Source of the DNA: Roseobacter ponti
GTDB lineage: Bacteria > Pseudomonadota > Alphaproteobacteria > Rhodobacterales > Rhodobacteraceae
NCBI RefSeq assembly: GCF_012932215.1
Contig: NZ_CP048788.1
Coordinates: forward strand, 310,001-374,000
Length of the DNA stretch: 64,000 nt
Direction: 5' to 3'
Shown: one piece after another, positions 26,709-35,527 of the stretch
How positions within the stretch are numbered: position 1 is the first letter of the stretch
How the letters are laid out: each line of letters begins with the position of its first letter
The notes under the pieces: generated by a model
Databases searched by the model: none
What the model was told of the DNA's origin: nothing
The model's input: the letters and a program-made list of their open reading frames with translations, nothing else
Program-made: the position numbers and the translations under genes

Positions 26709-27890
26709 TCAGGCCAGTGCCTGCATCACACCCCGCAGTTCAGCCAGGCCCCGCATCCGGCCGATCAGCGGATAGCCGGGCGCACTTTCTCTGTCACGGT
26801 CCGTGAGCAGTTCCTGCCCGTGGTCCGGGCGCATCGGGATCTGACTGTCGGCGCGCCCGGCGGTCGCGCGTCGTTTTTCTTCATTCAGCAGGGCACGAAT
26901 AACCGCGACCATGTCTGTGTCACCGTCCAGATGAGAAGCCTCGAAGAAGTCAGGTCGCTCCGGATCAGGCCCGGGTAGCCTCCGGGTGTTTCGCAGGTGA
27001 GCAAAGTGAATTTTTGAACCGAGTTTTGTGATGAAATCCACCGCGTCGAACCCTGGTGCAACACCAAGAGACCCGGTGCAGAAAGTCGCGCCGCTCGATG
27101 GCATATCGACCGCATCCAGAACGCGCGCGTAGTCCTCCGTCGACGACATTACCCGTGGCAAACCGAGCAGCGGGAAAGGCGGATCATCCGGATGGCAACA
27201 TAACCTGATCCCGAGCCGCCCTGCATGTGGTGCCACTTCTGCCAGAAAATCGATCAGATTGCTTCGCAGACGGTCAGGGGTCACTGCCCGGTAAGTGTCC
27301 AGACGCGCTTTTACATCCTCAAGCGTCCAGTTATCGTTGGCTCCCGGTAACCCCGCAATAATAGTCTGACGCAGTGTGGCCCGCTCCTCCTCCGGCATCG
27401 CCTGAAATCGCGTTCGGGCAGTGTCGTGCAGGGCTGCGTCATAATCGTCGCCCGCGGCAGGGCGGCGAAGAATGAAGAGATCAAAAACCGCAAAATCCAG
27501 CAGGGAAAACCGCATCGCGGTGCCGCCGTGCGGTTGCGGTTCACGCAATACGGTGCGGGTCCAGTCGAGGATGGGCATGAAATTGTAGCAAACGGTGGCG
27601 ATACCTTCGCTGGCCAGGTTGGTCAGACTGGTCTTATAGTGATGGATATCCTCAGAAAAATCCTTGCCGCCGGTCTTGATCATCTCAGAAACCGGCAGGC
27701 TTTCCACAACGTCCCAGGCAAAACCGGCAGCCTCCAGCGCCTGTCGCCGTGTCCGGATGTCTTCGCGGCTCCAGACATAACCGGGCGGGATGTGGTGCAG
27801 TGCAGTGACGATGCCTTCAACACCCGCCTGATGAAGATCACCAAGCCGGATCTGATCATCCGGCCCGAACCAGCGCCAGCATTGTTTCAT
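26709..27890 (-). CDS. uxuA: Mannonate dehydratase
   Basis: 393 residues. Dehydrates D-mannonate to 2-keto-3-deoxy-D-gluconate (KDG). The xylose-isomerase-like TIM barrel family signatures are present: CWRWFGPDDQIRLGDL, GIVTALHHIPPGYVW, VCYNFMPILDWTRT, RLCCHPDDPPFPLLGLPR and GSKIHFAHLRNTRR, which hold the Mn-binding His/Cys/Asp residues. The ATG at 27890 gives an ATGA overlap with the preceding gene and an AAAGGA 8 bases upstream; ATG 27899 is less well spaced. It is the last gene of the 14-gene leftward cluster and is followed by a terminator. Confidence 0.95.
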   Translation of the reverse strand: MKQCWRWFGPDDQIRLGDLHQAGVEGIVTALHHIPPGYVWSREDIRTRRQALEAAGFAWDVVESLPVSEMIKTGGKDFSEDIHHYKTSLTNLASEGIATVCYNFMPILDWTRTVLREPQPHGGTAMRFSLLDFAVFDLFILRRPAAGDDYDAALHDTARTRFQAMPEEERATLRQTIIAGLPGANDNWTLEDVKARLDTYRAVTPDRLRSNLIDFLAEVAPHAGRLGIRLCCHPDDPPFPLLGLPRVMSSTEDYARVLDAVDMPSSGATFCTGSLGVAPGFDAVDFITKLGSKIHFAHLRNTRRLPGPDPERPDFFEASHLDGDTDMVAVIRALLNEEKRRATAGRADSQIPMRPDHGQELLTDRDRESAPGYPLIGRMRGLAELRGVMQALA

Positions 27891-28939
27891 GGTTGCCATC
27901 CTTTGAACATAGGGTGTGTGTCCGGCAGGGGTAAATTTACATACGTTGCCGTACGGTCAGCGCTGTACATTGCAGTTACAAGCTCAATCGATGCGATCCC
28001 TTCCGCGAGGGTGACTGCGGCGCCGTTCACTCCCCGCAACGCCTGCGCGACCCCGGTCAGAAATCCCTCAAACCCGACCGGTGCCACAGGTGTTGTCGAC
28101 ACGATCCTGTCAACGGCCTCCTGTTTTGCCGGGTCCCGCGCTGTGAAGATCCATGTGCCCGTCCCGGGCGCGTAGGGCTCAGAGCCCGATGTCGCAGTCA
28201 GGTGCTCAAACACCAGTCTGATCCGGCTTTCATTGGTGGCGGCGCCGAGGGTTATACTGCTCGACGCGAGAGCACCGTTCTGCATCTCGAAGCTGATCGT
28301 GGCACAGTCTTCTGTCTCGATATCGTTGACGCGCGTGGTCATCATTGCAGCGACACGCGAAACCGGGCCCATGAAATGTGTGAGCAGATCATGGTTGTGA
28401 ATAGCATGGCCGAGCACGGCGCCGCCCTGTTCGCCGGCCCAGGTGCCACGCCATGGCACGGCGTAATAATCCGCGCCCCGGGACCAGTGGGTTTCGACCG
28501 ACGCGACCTGTGGTTTTCCGGCAAGATCTTCTGCAATCAACCGTCGCAACTGATTGAAAGCCGGGCCCCAGCGGTACTGGAAGACTGGAAAAACCTTTTT
28601 TCCACTAGTCTTTGCAGCCTGGGCAATGAGGTGCGCGCCCTCAAGAGATGTGGCCAGAGGTTTTTCGCAAATCACGTGTTTGCCGGCCTCCAGCGCGTTC
28701 AGACAGACCGGCACATGCAGATGCGGGGGCAGGCAGATGTCGACGAGGTCAATATCAGGATCATTCAGCGCGGCCATAACATCCTCCGCCACGGCAAAGG
28801 TATCGTTCTGGCGGAGTTCTTCGGCGCGTGCTGTGTTCTGATCAACGACCGTCAGGACCTGGTACTTTTCAGGCAATCGCCGGTAGGCCAGCAGGTGCTC
28901 GCGCCCGATGCCTGCGCCAAGGATGGCCACCCGGATCAT
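27887..28939 (-). CDS. Gfo/Idh/MocA family oxidoreductase (a)
   Basis: 350 residues. N-terminal Rossmann domain with AILGAGIGREH, and the family Lys motif CEKPLAT. The C-terminal substrate domain includes GAVLGHAIHNHDLLTHFMGP, with the HNHD in place of the usual GxHxxD. It is an NAD(P)-dependent dehydrogenase acting on a sugar, inositol or sugar acid; the exact substrate is unknown. ATGA overlaps on both sides show tight translational coupling with uxuA and the next oxidoreductase. It is one of four members of this family in the cluster. Confidence 0.88.
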   Translation of the reverse strand: MIRVAILGAGIGREHLLAYRRLPEKYQVLTVVDQNTARAEELRQNDTFAVAEDVMAALNDPDIDLVDICLPPHLHVPVCLNALEAGKHVICEKPLATSLEGAHLIAQAAKTSGKKVFPVFQYRWGPAFNQLRRLIAEDLAGKPQVASVETHWSRGADYYAVPWRGTWAGEQGGAVLGHAIHNHDLLTHFMGPVSRVAAMMTTRVNDIETEDCATISFEMQNGALASSSITLGAATNESRIRLVFEHLTATSGSEPYAPGTGTWIFTARDPAKQEAVDRIVSTTPVAPVGFEGFLTGVAQALRGVNGAAVTLAEGIASIELVTAMYSADRTATYVNLPLPDTHPMFKGWQP

Positions 28940-29943
28940 CTTCGTTTGCCCTCAGCCATTTCCTGCGCTTTCAGCGCCAGTTCCATTGCGGTGAAACAGT
29001 GCTCCTGTCGCATCGCCGTTTCCGTACGATTGCGTATGTCGTCAGCAAGGCGCCTGAAGTAAGGCAGTCCGGCGTCGCGTGCATCAATCTTCTCGCAGCG
29101 CGATCCGTTGACAAGAATGAGATGATCGGTTCCGGGTGCTCCTCCGACGTCAACGTATTTCCGCAACTCGATGTAGCCGTCCGTCCCGAGAAGGGTCAGA
29201 CGACCGTCGCCCCAGGTTGGTAAAGCATCGGGCGTGTACCAGTCGACGCGGATGTAGCCGGTGCCTTTTTCGCTGCGCAGCGAAATCTCTCCAAAATCCT
29301 CCAGTCCGGGATCCTGGCTGTTGGCATAATTATTTGTAAAAGCGTGAGAAATTTCGGCTGTGTCTGACCCGGTGAAGTGCAGAAACTGATCAATCTGGTG
29401 AGAGGCGATATCGGTCAGTATCCCGCCGTACCGGTCGCGCTGAAAAAACCAGTCAGGCCGGGTATCCCGGTTCAGACGGTGGGGGCCAAGACCGGTGGTG
29501 TGAACAACCCTGCCGATGGCGCCGGCCGCCACAAGGTCATCAGCCACAGTAACAGCGGGAACTTCAAAGCGTTCCGAGAAATTCACCGACCAGATGCGGC
29601 CTGTCTCAGCCACGCAGGCTTTGATCTCACCAAGTTGTGAAAGGGTTGTGCATCCTGGTTTATCGGTCATCACATCCATACGCTTTCGCATGGCACGCAC
29701 CGCCAGCGACGCTCTGTCGGAGGGGATAGCAGAGATCAGCGCAAGATCTGCACCTGTCTCCAGGGCCTGCTCAGGGGACGAAAACCGATTCAGATCCGGA
29801 AAGCGTGTTTCAAATCCGGAAAGTGTCTCTGGTGTTCCTTCCGTCCAGTACCCGAGACAGCGCGCGCCGGTTTTCAGCATATTCTCCGTCATGCCGTAGA
29901 TATGGCGGTGGTCGAGGCCGAGGGCGATAAATGAAAGGGTCAT
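28936..29943 (-). CDS. Gfo/Idh/MocA family oxidoreductase (b), divergent nucleotide-binding loop
   Basis: 335 residues. Overall family layout with DKPGCTT (Lys of the EKP motif, here DKP) and GGILTDIASHQIDQFLHF (substrate His region DIASHQID). The N-terminus reads FIALGLDHRHIYG, so the canonical GxGxxG loop is missing, and cofactor preference cannot be guessed. Substrate unknown. Coupled by ATGA to both neighbours. It is the most divergent of the four oxidoreductases in this operon. Confidence 0.85.
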   Translation of the reverse strand: MTLSFIALGLDHRHIYGMTENMLKTGARCLGYWTEGTPETLSGFETRFPDLNRFSSPEQALETGADLALISAIPSDRASLAVRAMRKRMDVMTDKPGCTTLSQLGEIKACVAETGRIWSVNFSERFEVPAVTVADDLVAAGAIGRVVHTTGLGPHRLNRDTRPDWFFQRDRYGGILTDIASHQIDQFLHFTGSDTAEISHAFTNNYANSQDPGLEDFGEISLRSEKGTGYIRVDWYTPDALPTWGDGRLTLLGTDGYIELRKYVDVGGAPGTDHLILVNGSRCEKIDARDAGLPYFRRLADDIRNRTETAMRQEHCFTAMELALKAQEMAEGKRR

Positions 29944-30974
29944 ATCCGGCTCACTTTCGTGCGCGTGCCGCTCTTTGCTGCGCGCTCCATGGTGTCGATC
30001 ACAGCATGCGCCATCAGAGCGCTTTTGCCGGTGGCCAGTGGCTCTGTGCCCTTTTTCAGCGCCCGGGCGAAATCCTCCAGCACAGACTGGTGCCAGGCGT
30101 GGGTAAATGCCATCGGGTCTGCGCCGCCGCCGGTTCCCCCGGCCGTGCCAAAGCTTTCGGTGCGTCCGTCCATGTGCTGCAGGGTCAGCACGCCGGATGC
30201 AAGATGCGCCGCGGCTTTCGTGCCCTGAAGTGTGATGCTTTCGGCGGCACCGGGATATGCTGCTGTTGTAGCCGTCAGGCTGCCGACCGCGCCGCTCTCC
30301 AGTTCGAACAGTGCTCCGGCCAGGTCTTCAGCTTCAAGACGGTGCAGCGGTGTGCGGTGCATGACCGCCTGAAGGCAGGTCACAGGGCCGAGCAGCCAGA
30401 GCATCAGATCAAGTGTATGTATGGCCTGGCTGATCATCACACCGCCGCCGTCACGGGCATATGTGCCCCGCCCCGGCACATCATAGTATGACTGATCGCG
30501 CCACCATGGCACGCGCACGTCCACTGTGGCGATTCTGCCCAGGGTACCGTCACCGATTGCTTTCTTCAGCTGCAAGGAGGCCGCGCGTGCCCGGTGCTGA
30601 AACACGATGCCCAGAGGAATTCCCGCCCGGTCGCAGAGGCTGACGATGTCACGGGCGACTTCGAGGCTTCGCTCTATGGGCTTTTCCATCAGGATGGGGC
30701 GGGTATTGCCGGCGAGAGCCCGGACAATCTCCTGCCGCGCATCGGGTGGCGTCGCGATAATGGCAAAATCCGCATCTGCTGCCGCAAAGGACCGGGCGTC
30801 AGGAAAGACGCCAACGTCATAACCCAGCACCGTCTTTGCTTTCTGAGCGAAAGCGTCGGCGCGCGCGGGGTCGCGCCCCAGAACACCTGAAAGAGTGAGA
30901 CGCGGCCGGGCATCGCGGATCGCCAGCAGATGTGTTCCGGCGACCATGCCGAGCCCTGCCAGAACGACCTTCAC
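29940..30974 (-). CDS. Gfo/Idh/MocA family oxidoreductase (c)
   Basis: 344 residues. Rossmann loop LAGLGMVAGTH, family motif MEKPIERS and substrate-domain signature GGGVMISQAIHTLDLMLWLL with the catalytic-type His (IHTLD). It probably oxidises or reduces a sugar or sugar-acid hydroxyl with NAD(P). Overlaps gene (b) and the kinase gene by 4 bases each. A specific substrate cannot be read from sequence. Confidence 0.88.
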   Translation of the reverse strand: MKVVLAGLGMVAGTHLLAIRDARPRLTLSGVLGRDPARADAFAQKAKTVLGYDVGVFPDARSFAAADADFAIIATPPDARQEIVRALAGNTRPILMEKPIERSLEVARDIVSLCDRAGIPLGIVFQHRARAASLQLKKAIGDGTLGRIATVDVRVPWWRDQSYYDVPGRGTYARDGGGVMISQAIHTLDLMLWLLGPVTCLQAVMHRTPLHRLEAEDLAGALFELESGAVGSLTATTAAYPGAAESITLQGTKAAAHLASGVLTLQHMDGRTESFGTAGGTGGGADPMAFTHAWHQSVLEDFARALKKGTEPLATGKSALMAHAVIDTMERAAKSGTRTKVSRI

Positions 30975-31858
30975 GGCGCATCTTTCGGGATGATTGCACC
31001 AGGGTACTGCACCACCCTTGCCGCGCAGTTGTGTCCTGCCATCAGAGCGCCGGCCTGATCCGCGCCGGTCATCAGAGCTGCGAGATAGCCGCCGTTAAAG
31101 CTGTCCCCGGCCGCCGTGGTATCAACGACCGTCGCCGCCGGGGAATAGGCCTGGTCGATCCTTTCCCCAAGGCTCAGCGGGCCGTCGGCACCGCGTTTCA
31201 GCGCACCCGTGAGGCTTAGCGCTGTAAAGCGGTCTGCCACCTCGCCCGCACTCTGATCAAAAAGCGCCATCTCGTCATCAAGTGATGGCAGGCCGATGTC
31301 GGCACGCGCCCAGAGCATCGTATTTACCGCGCGCGCGGTCGCGGGGTTTTCCCAAAGGCGGGGCCGGTAATTGCTGTCGTAGGCAAATTTCACATCCGAC
31401 TGCACAAGCCAGTCGAGCAGGGAAAGCCGGACCTTGTGGGGCAGGATCGCCATGCTGATGCCCGACAGATACACAAGGTCATACCCTTCAAGTGCGGAGA
31501 AATCCGGCTCCTGCCCGTACTGAAACATCTCGCGGGCCGCGGAACTGCCACGCCAGTAGGTAAAGGACCGCTCGCCGTCATCCGACGTGGTAATGGCATA
31601 AAGCCCGGGTGAGCGACCGGGCAGGGTTGTGATGCCGCCGGTCCCGATGTCCTGATCTGCGATGAAGTGACGGATGCGGTCAGAGAAGGGGTCATCGCCA
31701 AGGCAGGTGACGTAATCCACTTCGCATTGCGGCGCCGCGCGCTTGAGATAGATCGCTGTGTTCAGGGTGTCACCCGCAACGCCCAGCGTCGCGGCGGTTT
31801 CGTCCCTGACGGACAGCTCGATCATGGCCTCACCGGCGCAGGCGATACGCAGGGTCAT
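30971..31858 (-). CDS. PfkB family sugar kinase, probable 2-keto-3-deoxygluconate kinase
   Basis: 295 residues. Ribokinase fold with N-terminal GEAMIELSVRD, AGDTLNTAIYLKR (PfkB signature 1 region) and the C-terminal DTTAAGDSFNGGYLAAL, holding the catalytic Asp and anion hole. The ERSFTYWRGSSAAREMF segment resembles KdgK enzymes that bind KDG. With UxuA and UxaA-type dehydratases in the same operon, phosphorylation of KDG to KDPG is the natural role (inference). No KDPG aldolase gene lies in the window. ATGA overlaps on both ends. Confidence 0.85.
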   Translation of the reverse strand: MTLRIACAGEAMIELSVRDETAATLGVAGDTLNTAIYLKRAAPQCEVDYVTCLGDDPFSDRIRHFIADQDIGTGGITTLPGRSPGLYAITTSDDGERSFTYWRGSSAAREMFQYGQEPDFSALEGYDLVYLSGISMAILPHKVRLSLLDWLVQSDVKFAYDSNYRPRLWENPATARAVNTMLWARADIGLPSLDDEMALFDQSAGEVADRFTALSLTGALKRGADGPLSLGERIDQAYSPAATVVDTTAAGDSFNGGYLAALMTGADQAGALMAGHNCAARVVQYPGAIIPKDAP

Positions 31859-32736
31859 CGCTGCTCTCTTTTCCAGATAATCAGGCCCGAGCCTACGATC
31901 ACCAGCGCGCCGACGATCGTCCAGACCTCGGGGGGGTGATCAAACACGAGCCAGCTCAGTACCGCGATGTAGATCATGAAGGAATAGGTGTAGGGCATCA
32001 GAGTATTTGCAGTCCCGAAACGATGTGCGCTGGTCAGCAGCTGATGACCGCTCCAGCCGCCGGCACCCATCGCAAAGAGCAGCACCCAGCCGGTAAGGTT
32101 TTCAGGCGAGACCCAGACCCAGACCGCCAGCGGTAAAAGCAGCACTGTGCCGAGTGCACCCATGATGAACTGCATCGTTTCGGTCGCCACGAGCCCGGCC
32201 AGACGGCGGGTCATCAGCGAATAGAGTGCCAGTGCTGTGGCATTATAAACCGGCAGGATCATGGCGGGATGAAAGGCCTCACCGAACGGGCGGATCACGA
32301 TAAGCACGCCGACAAAGCCCATCACAATCGCGCCCCACCGCCAGGGGCCGATCTGTTCTTTCAGGACGGTCAGTGACAGAAAACACACGATGATCGGGCT
32401 GGAGAACATGATGGCTGAGATGACCGTCAGTGGCAGAAAGTTCAGCGAATAAAAGTTACACATCGTTGCCGAAATCAGCAGCACGGCGCGAAACATCACC
32501 TGACCCAGATAGGGCGTGCTGAGCCTGTCGCGGGACAGCCCGCCCGAGATTGCGATGGCCAGCGAAATCGCAAAGTGTCCGGCATAACGCATAAACGCCA
32601 GCTGAAACGCCGGGATGCCCGCGAGCACAAGCCATTTGGCCGACGTATCCACCAGCGCAAAAAAGAACCAGGCGGCGAGCATCATCAGGATGCCCAGCTG
32701 CGGTCGGTCCTCAATTGCGCCGGCGGTAATGGCCAT
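31855..32736 (-). CDS. EamA/DMT family membrane transporter
   Basis: 293 residues, ten predicted helices in two EamA repeats (LGILMMLAAWFFFALVDTSA at the start; MGAGGWSGHQLLTSAHRF in the second half). DMT proteins usually export small metabolites; the substrate is unknown. Embedded between the kinase (4-base overlap) and the HIBADH-like gene (adjacent, no gap), it is clearly part of the catabolic operon. It may export a toxic intermediate or act as a second uptake path. Confidence 0.88.
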   Translation of the reverse strand: MAITAGAIEDRPQLGILMMLAAWFFFALVDTSAKWLVLAGIPAFQLAFMRYAGHFAISLAIAISGGLSRDRLSTPYLGQVMFRAVLLISATMCNFYSLNFLPLTVISAIMFSSPIIVCFLSLTVLKEQIGPWRWGAIVMGFVGVLIVIRPFGEAFHPAMILPVYNATALALYSLMTRRLAGLVATETMQFIMGALGTVLLLPLAVWVWVSPENLTGWVLLFAMGAGGWSGHQLLTSAHRFGTANTLMPYTYSFMIYIAVLSWLVFDHPPEVWTIVGALVIVGSGLIIWKREQR

Positions 32737-33624
32737 TTACTTACCGAATTTTGCCGAGAAGTAATCGATCTGCTCGGCGACCAGTGTATCGCCGCGGCCC
32801 TCTTCTACAGCGCCGTTCAGGGCGGCGAGCGCGCATTTAGACATGATGCTGTCGACACCTGCGTCCTTGGCCATTTGTGTGTAATAGCCGACGTCTTTTG
32901 CGGCGTTTTTCACTGCAAAAGCAAGCATCTGTGCGTTCCCGTCGACGCCGTAGGCCTTGACGAAATCCATCATGCCCGAGGCCAGTGGCCCGGCGGACAT
33001 CACATTGTAAAGCTGTTCGCGGTCCACACCTGCGACGTCGGCCATGGCAAAGGCCTCGGACATGGCGTTGGCCGTGGTCATCGCGAAAAAGTTATTGATC
33101 AGTTTGATGGTGTGACCGGCCCCGGATGCACCGAGGTGGAAGACGTTTTCGCCCAGGTCATTCAGAACCGGGGTGATGCTGTCAAAGGCGGCCCTGTCGC
33201 CTGCACCCATGATATTGAGCTTTCCGTCTTTGGCGTGGCTGGGGGTGCGTCCGAGCGGCCCGTCAAGGTACTGCCCGCCCGCGGCTGCGACTTTTTCCGC
33301 CAGCATCTGTGTGGAGCCTGGCAGAGAGGTGCCAAAGTCGATCACTACAGTGCCCGGTTTCAGCCCGGCGATCACGCCGTCCTCCCCCAGCATACGCGAT
33401 TCCACCTGTTCGGAGGTGCCCATGCAGAGCATCACGATCTCTGACGCCTCTGCGACGGATTTCGCGTTTTCAGCTTCCGTGGCACCGCGCCCGACGGCCT
33501 GATCAACATAGGTGCGGTCACGGTTGCCGAGCACTGTGACGTCATAGCGTTTGTCCTGCAGGCGGCCGACCATTGCGCCGCCCATCAGCCCGAGGCCGAT
33601 GAATCCGATTGCTGGTTTTGTCAT
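32737..33624 (-). CDS. NAD(P)-dependent beta-hydroxyacid dehydrogenase (HIBADH/GarR-like)
   Basis: 295 residues. N-terminal Rossmann loop IGFIGLGLMGGAM, substrate motif DGPLGRTPSHAKDGKL and the catalytic Lys in GHTIKLINNFF. The family oxidises 3-hydroxyacids or reduces tartronate semialdehyde; in this setting it could act on a uronate, aldonate or C3 fragment. It may replace the missing UxuB/UxaB-type reductase, but that is speculation. Its start lies 12 bases after the stop of the dioxygenase gene. Confidence 0.88.
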   Translation of the reverse strand: MTKPAIGFIGLGLMGGAMVGRLQDKRYDVTVLGNRDRTYVDQAVGRGATEAENAKSVAEASEIVMLCMGTSEQVESRMLGEDGVIAGLKPGTVVIDFGTSLPGSTQMLAEKVAAAGGQYLDGPLGRTPSHAKDGKLNIMGAGDRAAFDSITPVLNDLGENVFHLGASGAGHTIKLINNFFAMTTANAMSEAFAMADVAGVDREQLYNVMSAGPLASGMMDFVKAYGVDGNAQMLAFAVKNAAKDVGYYTQMAKDAGVDSIMSKCALAALNGAVEEGRGDTLVAEQIDYFSAKFGK

Positions 33625-33636
33625 TAAAAATTCCTC

Positions 33637-34521
33637 TCAGATGGTGTCGAAGGCACGTTTTTTCATGCCTTTCTGGATTTCGTAAATGGAGATCGGGACA
33701 TCCGGCTGTGGCTGTGGAATGCGCACGGGGATGTCTTTGAGCCGCGGGTTCAGCGTGGGTTCACCGCACAGCATCCGGGTGTTGTAATCGGCAATGCCGT
33801 CCCATTTCGTCATGGATCCCATGATCGGGAAGGCATCGGCGGCCATCATCTCGTAAAAGAGAATACGCCGCGCGCGGTCAGATGTATTGAGGGCCGAGCC
33901 GTGCACGATCCGCCCGTGATGAATGCTGACAGATCCTGCAGGGCCCGTGAGCTGCACCGCATCATCGGGGTTCAGACCGTTCTCCTCAGGCAGCATGGCA
34001 CCGGCGAAAACGCCGTCCGTGTGGTGATCGAAAACCGGCCCTTTATGGCTGCCGGGATAAACCATCAGCGGTCCGTTTTCCGGCGCCATATCATCGAGGA
34101 TCACGCCGATGGCGAGAATGTCGTCATTGGTATGAGGATAGAAAGCATAATCCTGATGCCATTCGACCGCTGCCCCGTATCCGGCTGATTTCATGTTAAG
34201 TTTTGTGGTGTGCAGGCGCAGATCCGGGCCGATCAGATCACGGGCAGGGGCGAGGATCAGGTCGGAATACATCAGCTTGCGCATTGCCCCGGAGATCGTG
34301 TGCGGCAGTTTGATCCGGCGCAGGCGGGGGTTTTGCTGCGTATGGCTGTCTTCGAGATCGAGGCGGTCGTTGGAGGCGGTCATGCCGGCGGCTTCTTTCT
34401 CGAACCGGGCAATCTCGGCATAAATTTTTTCCAGCCATTCCGGCGGGATCCGGTTTTCGAGCACAAGATATCCATGCTCGCGGTAATGAGCGATCTGCTG
34501 CGGTGTCAGGGTTTCAGCCAT
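33637..34521 (-). CDS. Phytanoyl-CoA dioxygenase (PhyH) family protein (a)
   Basis: 294 residues. Fe(II)/2-oxoglutarate oxygenase fold: the facial triad is visible as His122 and Asp124 in WHQDYAFYPHTND and His207 in HHGRIVHGS, with an Arg (RARR, ~217-219) for 2-oxoglutarate. MVYPGSHKG and IGVILDDMAPENGPL are family hallmarks. All catalytic ligands are present, so an active oxygenase is likely. The ATG at 34521 has GGGAG 9 bases upstream; the longer frame to 34605 lies within the preceding gene. Substrate unknown; O-demethylation or hydroxylation of a sugar derivative is one possibility. Confidence 0.88.
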   Translation of the reverse strand: MAETLTPQQIAHYREHGYLVLENRIPPEWLEKIYAEIARFEKEAAGMTASNDRLDLEDSHTQQNPRLRRIKLPHTISGAMRKLMYSDLILAPARDLIGPDLRLHTTKLNMKSAGYGAAVEWHQDYAFYPHTNDDILAIGVILDDMAPENGPLMVYPGSHKGPVFDHHTDGVFAGAMLPEENGLNPDDAVQLTGPAGSVSIHHGRIVHGSALNTSDRARRILFYEMMAADAFPIMGSMTKWDGIADYNTRMLCGEPTLNPRLKDIPVRIPQPQPDVPISIYEIQKGMKKRAFDTI

Positions 34522-35527
34522 AACGTTTTTCTCCCGGGGCGGATGGCGCAAGCTGCGCTTCGATCTCAAGGGCGACCGCGAGTGTCCGGCTGGCATCTGC
34601 CACATCGATCAGCGGGGGCGCTCGGTTTTCCATCACGTCGATAAAATGATCCAGCTGCCGGTCGAGCGGTACGGTGGCGTCCCCGGGTCCGCTCAGGTCG
34701 CCGGCAATGGCCGGGCGCGACCAGTCGGTGCCCTGCCAGCGGGTCATCGACGGGAAACTCACCGCGCCTTTTGTCCCGGTAATCCACATCATGTCCTGAC
34801 CCGTTGTGCCGATATGCGGGTTCTCGCCGGTGCCGGCCTCAAACCCCCAGGGGCTGGGCGTGGTGTCGGCAAAGCTGATGGTACCGGTCGCACCGCTCTC
34901 AAACGCCAGCGCCACAGCGCCACTTTCGATGCGATCTGTGCCGCGCAGGCTGCGCCCCGGCAGCGCGGCGGTGGCGGCAATTTCCCCCAGCAGGTGCCGC
35001 AGAATGTCGATGTCGTGCACGATGTTGATCATGACCGGGCTGCCGCCTGCCGTGCGCCAGTTGCCGGCGAAATACTCGTCAGGTTTGCGCATCGCCCAGA
35101 TCAGCGCGGCCGTGACGGGCGTGCCGATCCCGCCGCCGGCAATCAGCTGGCGCAGACGGGCAATGCTGCGGTGATAGCGACGGTGATGGCCCACCAGAGA
35201 CTGCACGCCGGCCTTCGCCACCGCGGCCTGCAGCATTTTCGCACCGGCAAGGTCGCCGGCCACCGGTTTTTCGATCAGCATGTGCCAGCCACGCGACGCG
35301 GCATAGCATCCGTGGGTCGCGTGCAGATGCGTGGGCGTGGCGATAATCACCCCGTCCACGTCATCCGGCATCTCCGACATATCCGCAAAACGGGTCACGT
35401 CGTCACCGGGCAGGCAGGCGGGGTCAGGATCAACAAGCCCCGCCAGCGCACAGCGCGGATGCGTCCGGACCGCCGCCAGATGGCGCGCGCCGATCAGGCC
35501 GCCTCCGACAACGACGATCCGTTTCAC
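34514..35527 (-). CDS. Gfo/Idh/MocA family oxidoreductase (d)
   Basis: 337 residues. Rossmann loop VVVGGGLIGARH, family motif IEKPVAGD, and NIVHDIDILRHLLGE as the substrate-domain His/Asp region. GHHRRYHRSIARL resembles members acting on inositol or sugar acids. It sits between the altronate dehydratase-like gene (ATGA overlap) and dioxygenase (a) (8-base overlap), separated from the other three oxidoreductases of the cluster, so it may act at a different step. Substrate unknown. Confidence 0.88.
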   Translation of the reverse strand: MKRIVVVGGGLIGARHLAAVRTHPRCALAGLVDPDPACLPGDDVTRFADMSEMPDDVDGVIIATPTHLHATHGCYAASRGWHMLIEKPVAGDLAGAKMLQAAVAKAGVQSLVGHHRRYHRSIARLRQLIAGGGIGTPVTAALIWAMRKPDEYFAGNWRTAGGSPVMINIVHDIDILRHLLGEIAATAALPGRSLRGTDRIESGAVALAFESGATGTISFADTTPSPWGFEAGTGENPHIGTTGQDMMWITGTKGAVSFPSMTRWQGTDWSRPAIAGDLSGPGDATVPLDRQLDHFIDVMENRAPPLIDVADASRTLAVALEIEAQLAPSAPGEKRYG

